Of a stretch of 64,000 bases of DNA, positions 61,584 through 64,000 are shown piece after piece (positions within the stretch are counted from its first letter, which is position 1; every line of letters starts with the position of its first letter). The notes beneath the pieces are model-generated. The model was given only the letters and a program-made list of their open reading frames with translations, was not told where the DNA came from and did not search any database. Source of the DNA: AWTP1-13 sp963820375 (GTDB lineage: Bacteria > Pseudomonadota > Alphaproteobacteria > Rhizobiales > Hyphomicrobiaceae). The stretch is from positions 124,001 to 188,000 of the forward strand of contig CAWFZX010000020.1 of assembly GCA_963820375.1 (NCBI GenBank). Reading direction: 5' to 3'. A program made the translations under genes and the position numbers.

Positions 61584-62028
61584 TCAGTCCTGTTCGGGCT
61601 GAAAGTCCTGGGCTGCCAGCTCGAAGCCCGCAAACTCGAAGCCCGGCGCCACCGTACAGCCGACCAGCGTCCAGGACCCTAGACTTTCGGCGTTCTGCCA
61701 GGCCCGCGCCGGCACCACCGCCTGTGGCCGCTCGCCGATGGCCAGGTCCGAGCCCAGCCGAACGGACGTTAAAGGCGCTGCCGTCGGCAATCCTCAGCTG
61801 CAGCGGTGCCCCGGCGTACCAGTGCCAGACTTCCGCCGCATCGACGCGATGCCAACGCGATCGCTCGCCGGCGCGCAGCAGGAAATAGATTGCCGTCGAT
61901 GCCGACCGCCCGCCCGCGACGGTGAGCTTATCGCGAAACGTCTCGCGATAATGGCCGTATTCGGGATGTGGCTGCAGGCGCAACAGCTGCACCACCTCCG
62001 CGGCCGAGAGCTGGGACGGCGCGCGCAC
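61584..62028 (-). CDS. DUF985 (Cupin_5) protein, interrupted by a +1 frameshift
   Basis: Starting at 62028 the protein reads LSAAEVVQLLRLQPHPEYGH, YRETFRDK, TAIYFLLRAGERSRWHRVDA and EVWHWYAGAPLQLRIADG, which is the Cupin_5/YML079-like pattern. The rest is in the next frame: RLGSDLAIGERPQAVVPARA, WQNAESLGSWTLVGCTVAPG and FEFAGFELA, ending at 61584. A single extra base near 61759-61770 joins them into an ordinary 147-residue cupin. It begins three bases after the gloB stop, so the two form an operon. Function of the family is not established. Confidence 0.8.
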
Positions 62029-62031
62029 CGG

Positions 62032-62802
62032 TCAGCTGCGGTTCTTGCGCTCTCTGATCTCGCCGAAGATCTGCCAGTCGGGCTTGCCCACCATCCCGAG
62101 CCGTTGCTGGATCGCCGCCACGTGCGGGCGCAGGAAGGGATTGGTTTCTAGCTCGATACCGATCTGGGTTGGCAGCGTCGGCTTGCCCGCGGCGCGCAGT
62201 TGATCGACCTCCTGCGCCCGCTTTTGCAGGGCCTCGTTCTCCGGCTCGATCGTCAGGGCGAAGCGCGCATTGGCCTGCGTATACTCGTGGCCACAATACA
62301 CGACGGTGTCTTTTGGCAGAGCCATCAGCTTTTGCAGCGACTGCCACATCATCTGCGCGTTGCCTTCGATCACGCGGCCGCAGCCGATGGCAAACAGGGT
62401 GTCGCCTGCAAAGGCGACGCTGGCGGACGGGCACCAGTAAGTAATATGGCCAGCGGTGTGACCGGGCGTGTCGAGCACGCGCATCTCGAACGACCCGAAC
62501 TGAAACCTGTCGCCTTCCCCGACGGCCTCGTCGATGCCAGGGATCTTGGCTTGCTCGGCGCGCGGCCCCACGATCTTGCAGCCGGTCTGCTCCTTGAGCG
62601 CCAGATTTCCCCCGGTATGATCGGCGTGATGATGGGTGGTTAGAATGTGGGTCAGCCGCCAGCCTTTTTCGTCGAGCGCGCGGGCCACCGTGCCGGCCTC
62701 CGGCGCGTCGATTGATGCGGTCAGCTTGGCGGCGCTGTCGTGGATCAGCACTCCGAAATTATCGCTGAGGCAGGGAAATTGCTGAATCTCGAGCTTAGCC
62801 AT
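62032..62802 (-). CDS. gloB: Hydroxyacylglutathione hydrolase (glyoxalase II)
   Basis: A 256-residue metallo-beta-lactamase-fold thioesterase that hydrolyses S-lactoylglutathione to lactate and glutathione, completing methylglyoxal detoxification. Metal motifs: LTHILTTHHHADHTGGNLAL, LDTPGHTAGHITYWCP and VAFAGDTLFAIGCGRVIEG, then VVYCGHEYTQANARFAL. The C-terminal hydroxyacylglutathione domain ends with ETNPFLRPHVAAIQQRLGMV. The start at 62802 matches the family opening LEIQQFPCLSDNFGVLIHD. It reads away from the methyltransferase gene, a common divergent pairing in Rhizobiales. Confidence 0.97.
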   Translation of the reverse strand: MAKLEIQQFPCLSDNFGVLIHDSAAKLTASIDAPEAGTVARALDEKGWRLTHILTTHHHADHTGGNLALKEQTGCKIVGPRAEQAKIPGIDEAVGEGDRFQFGSFEMRVLDTPGHTAGHITYWCPSASVAFAGDTLFAIGCGRVIEGNAQMMWQSLQKLMALPKDTVVYCGHEYTQANARFALTIEPENEALQKRAQEVDQLRAAGKPTLPTQIGIELETNPFLRPHVAAIQQRLGMVGKPDWQIFGEIRERKNRS

Positions 62803-62930
62803 GGGGGGTCCCCTGCTCTCGCTTGCTTTTTTGCCGCCAACCCGCACCCTACCAGGAGGCTGATCGATTTCAACCCGGGCAATGGGCTAAAGGATAGTGG
62901 GGCTCGGCAGCGTGGTGCGGCTGATTACTG

Positions 62931-63671
62931 ATGTCGTTGGATGTTGTTGACCTGCGTGCATTCTATGGCCGCCCGCTCGGCAGCGCGGTGCGTCGTCTGC
63001 TGACGCGCCGCATTCGCGCCCGTTGGCGCAACGTGCAGGGTGCACATCTCATGGGACTGGGCTTTGCGGTGCCCTATATCGGCATGTTTCGCGGCGAAGC
63101 CGCCTGCCTCGGTGCATTGATGCCGGCAACGCAGGGCGCCCTCGTTTGGCCGGCGAGCGACCACGTCCAAAGCGTGTTGGTCGAAGAGGCTATGCTGCCG
63201 CTCGGCGATGCTTCGCTTGACCGTTTGCTCGCCGTGCATTGCCTGGAGGCGGCAGAGCGCTCAGGGCCGCTGCTGCGGGAAATCTGGCGCGTGCTGAAGC
63301 CGGAGGGGCGCCTCTTGCTGATCGTGCCGAACCGTCGCGGCGTCTGGACGCGGCTCGATATCACGCCCTTCGGACACGGTCGGCCCTACAGCCGCGGCCA
63401 GCTCGAGCGCCTGCTGAACGATGCGTTGTTCACGCCGCTGGAATGGACCGGCGCGCTCTACATGCCTCCCATCGATCGGCAGTGGGTGGGACGGTGGTCG
63501 ACAGTCTTCGAGCGCGTCGGTGCCCGGCTGTGGCCCGGCTTCGCCGGCGTGATGATCGTTGAGGCGCGCAAGGAGTTGATGGGGGCATTGCCGGGCGTGG
63601 CCAAGCCCGCCCTTCAAACCGGCCTGGCGACCGCACAAAATACCCTCAAGCGCTGCGGCCCGCGCGGCTGA
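62931..63671 (+). CDS. Class I SAM-dependent methyltransferase (divergent, gloB-adjacent type)
   Basis: A 246-residue protein related to Methyltransf_11: VVDLRAFYGRPLGSAVRRLL, a motif-I-like segment MGLGFAVPYIGMFRG without the usual acidic end, PLGDASLDRLLAVHCLEAAE (motif II/D-x-VLAV-type) and LREIWRVLKPEGRLLLIVPN (motif III). Methyltransferases next to gloB with this opening are widespread in alphaproteobacteria and have no known substrate. It is transcribed divergently from gloB with 128 bases between. Confidence 0.85.
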   Translation: MSLDVVDLRAFYGRPLGSAVRRLLTRRIRARWRNVQGAHLMGLGFAVPYIGMFRGEAACLGALMPATQGALVWPASDHVQSVLVEEAMLPLGDASLDRLLAVHCLEAAERSGPLLREIWRVLKPEGRLLLIVPNRRGVWTRLDITPFGHGRPYSRGQLERLLNDALFTPLEWTGALYMPPIDRQWVGRWSTVFERVGARLWPGFAGVMIVEARKELMGALPGVAKPALQTGLATAQNTLKRCGPRG

Positions 63672-63722
63672 TGGGCGAGCTCGCGTTCGCCCGCCCGCGC
63701 TCCGCGGCTGCCGCTTGCCGGT

Positions 63723-64000
63723 TCAGGATTTGTTGGTCACGGCCAAATCGATTGCCGCGCGCAACTCGCCCCGCGCCCGCTCCAGAATGCTGCGCGCTGC
63801 CTCCAGCGAACATCCCTTCAGCAGCAGCACCGCCAGCTTGACGTTGCCGTCGGCGCGCAAAAGCGCTTGCTCGACCTCTGCCTCGCAGCTGCCGCTCAAG
63901 TGCCGCAGCATTTCCCTCTTGCGCCGCGTCAGCTTGCTGTTTGCCGCCTGCACGTCGACCATCAGGCCGCGGTAGACGTGGCCGAGGCGGATCATAACGA
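63723..64000 (-). CDS. murQ: N-acetylmuramic acid 6-phosphate etherase, C-terminal fragment (runs off window)
   Basis: The frame is open from the window edge to the stop at 63723. MIRLGHVYRGLMVDVQAANS, KREMLRHLSG, ADGNVKLAVLLLKGC and ARSILERARGELRAAI match the C-terminal helices of MurQ (family pattern LGxVYxxLMVDVQxxNxKL, then GNVKLAVxxL). MurQ cleaves the lactyl ether of MurNAc-6-P in cell-wall recycling. The SIS sugar-binding domain would be to the right. It converges on the methyltransferase gene. Confidence 0.85.
   Translation of the reverse strand, partial: VMIRLGHVYRGLMVDVQAANSKLTRRKREMLRHLSGSCEAEVEQALLRADGNVKLAVLLLKGCSLEAARSILERARGELRAAIDLAVTNKS

Overview
The window is high-GC alphaproteobacterial chromosome, most likely from the Hyphomicrobiales (Rhizobiales). 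The evidence is the gene order mutM, enoyl-CoA hydratase, rpsT, dnaA, dnaN, recF, gyrB, together with order-typical families: a NepR-like anti-sigma factor, a DUF4167 protein, a TIGR02300 FYDLN-acid protein, PhaR with PhaAB, and an orphan LuxR. Assignment to a genus is not possible from sequence reading alone.

Region 1 (1-4.2 kb) has the 3' end of a polyprenyl diphosphate synthase gene, a lytic murein transglycosylase, a crotonase-family enzyme and a secreted M15-type peptidase. Region 2 (4.2-20.8 kb) is gene-poor and looks like an accessory tract. It carries many small orphan proteins, Gly/Tyr-rich secreted proteins with repeats, an orphan LuxR, stress-type small genes (cspA, NepR-like), a duplicated HTH plus small-protein module, a membrane DnaJ-domain protein, several orphan intrinsic terminators, and at least four decayed genes. 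The decayed genes include a serine recombinase tail and a tyrosine integrase N-terminus lying next to tRNA-Leu(CAG). That layout fits the remnant of an element integrated at the tRNA.

Region 3 (21-32.1 kb) is the conserved replication and repair block: an NDUFA9-like protein, mutM, echA, rpsT, a rhodanese, dnaA, dnaN, recF and gyrB. dnaA is interrupted by a +1 shift at a G7 run. Region 4 (32.3-38.4 kb) holds an LLM oxidoreductase, a legumain-like C13 peptidase, a PBP5-type carboxypeptidase, a flippase and a CAP-domain lipoprotein. Region 5 (38.8-48.2 kb) is the most unusual part. A winged-helix-like protein is followed by a 1,116-residue double ATPase (AAA+ plus HerA/FtsK-like), and after a FAH-family enzyme comes a convergent 1,111-residue polytopic coiled-coil protein with an internal duplication.

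Region 6 (48.4-64 kb) returns to housekeeping: a macrodomain deacetylase, zur-znuC-znuB, ispG, ispA, mtgA, rpmF, the divergent phaR / phaA-phaB polyhydroxybutyrate locus, an NYN-domain protein, gloB with a cupin, a methyltransferase and the end of murQ. Three or four otherwise conserved genes (dnaA, the NYN gene, the DUF985 cupin, possibly mtgA) each need removal of exactly one base to read through. This points to base-insertion errors in the assembly rather than independent gene loss.
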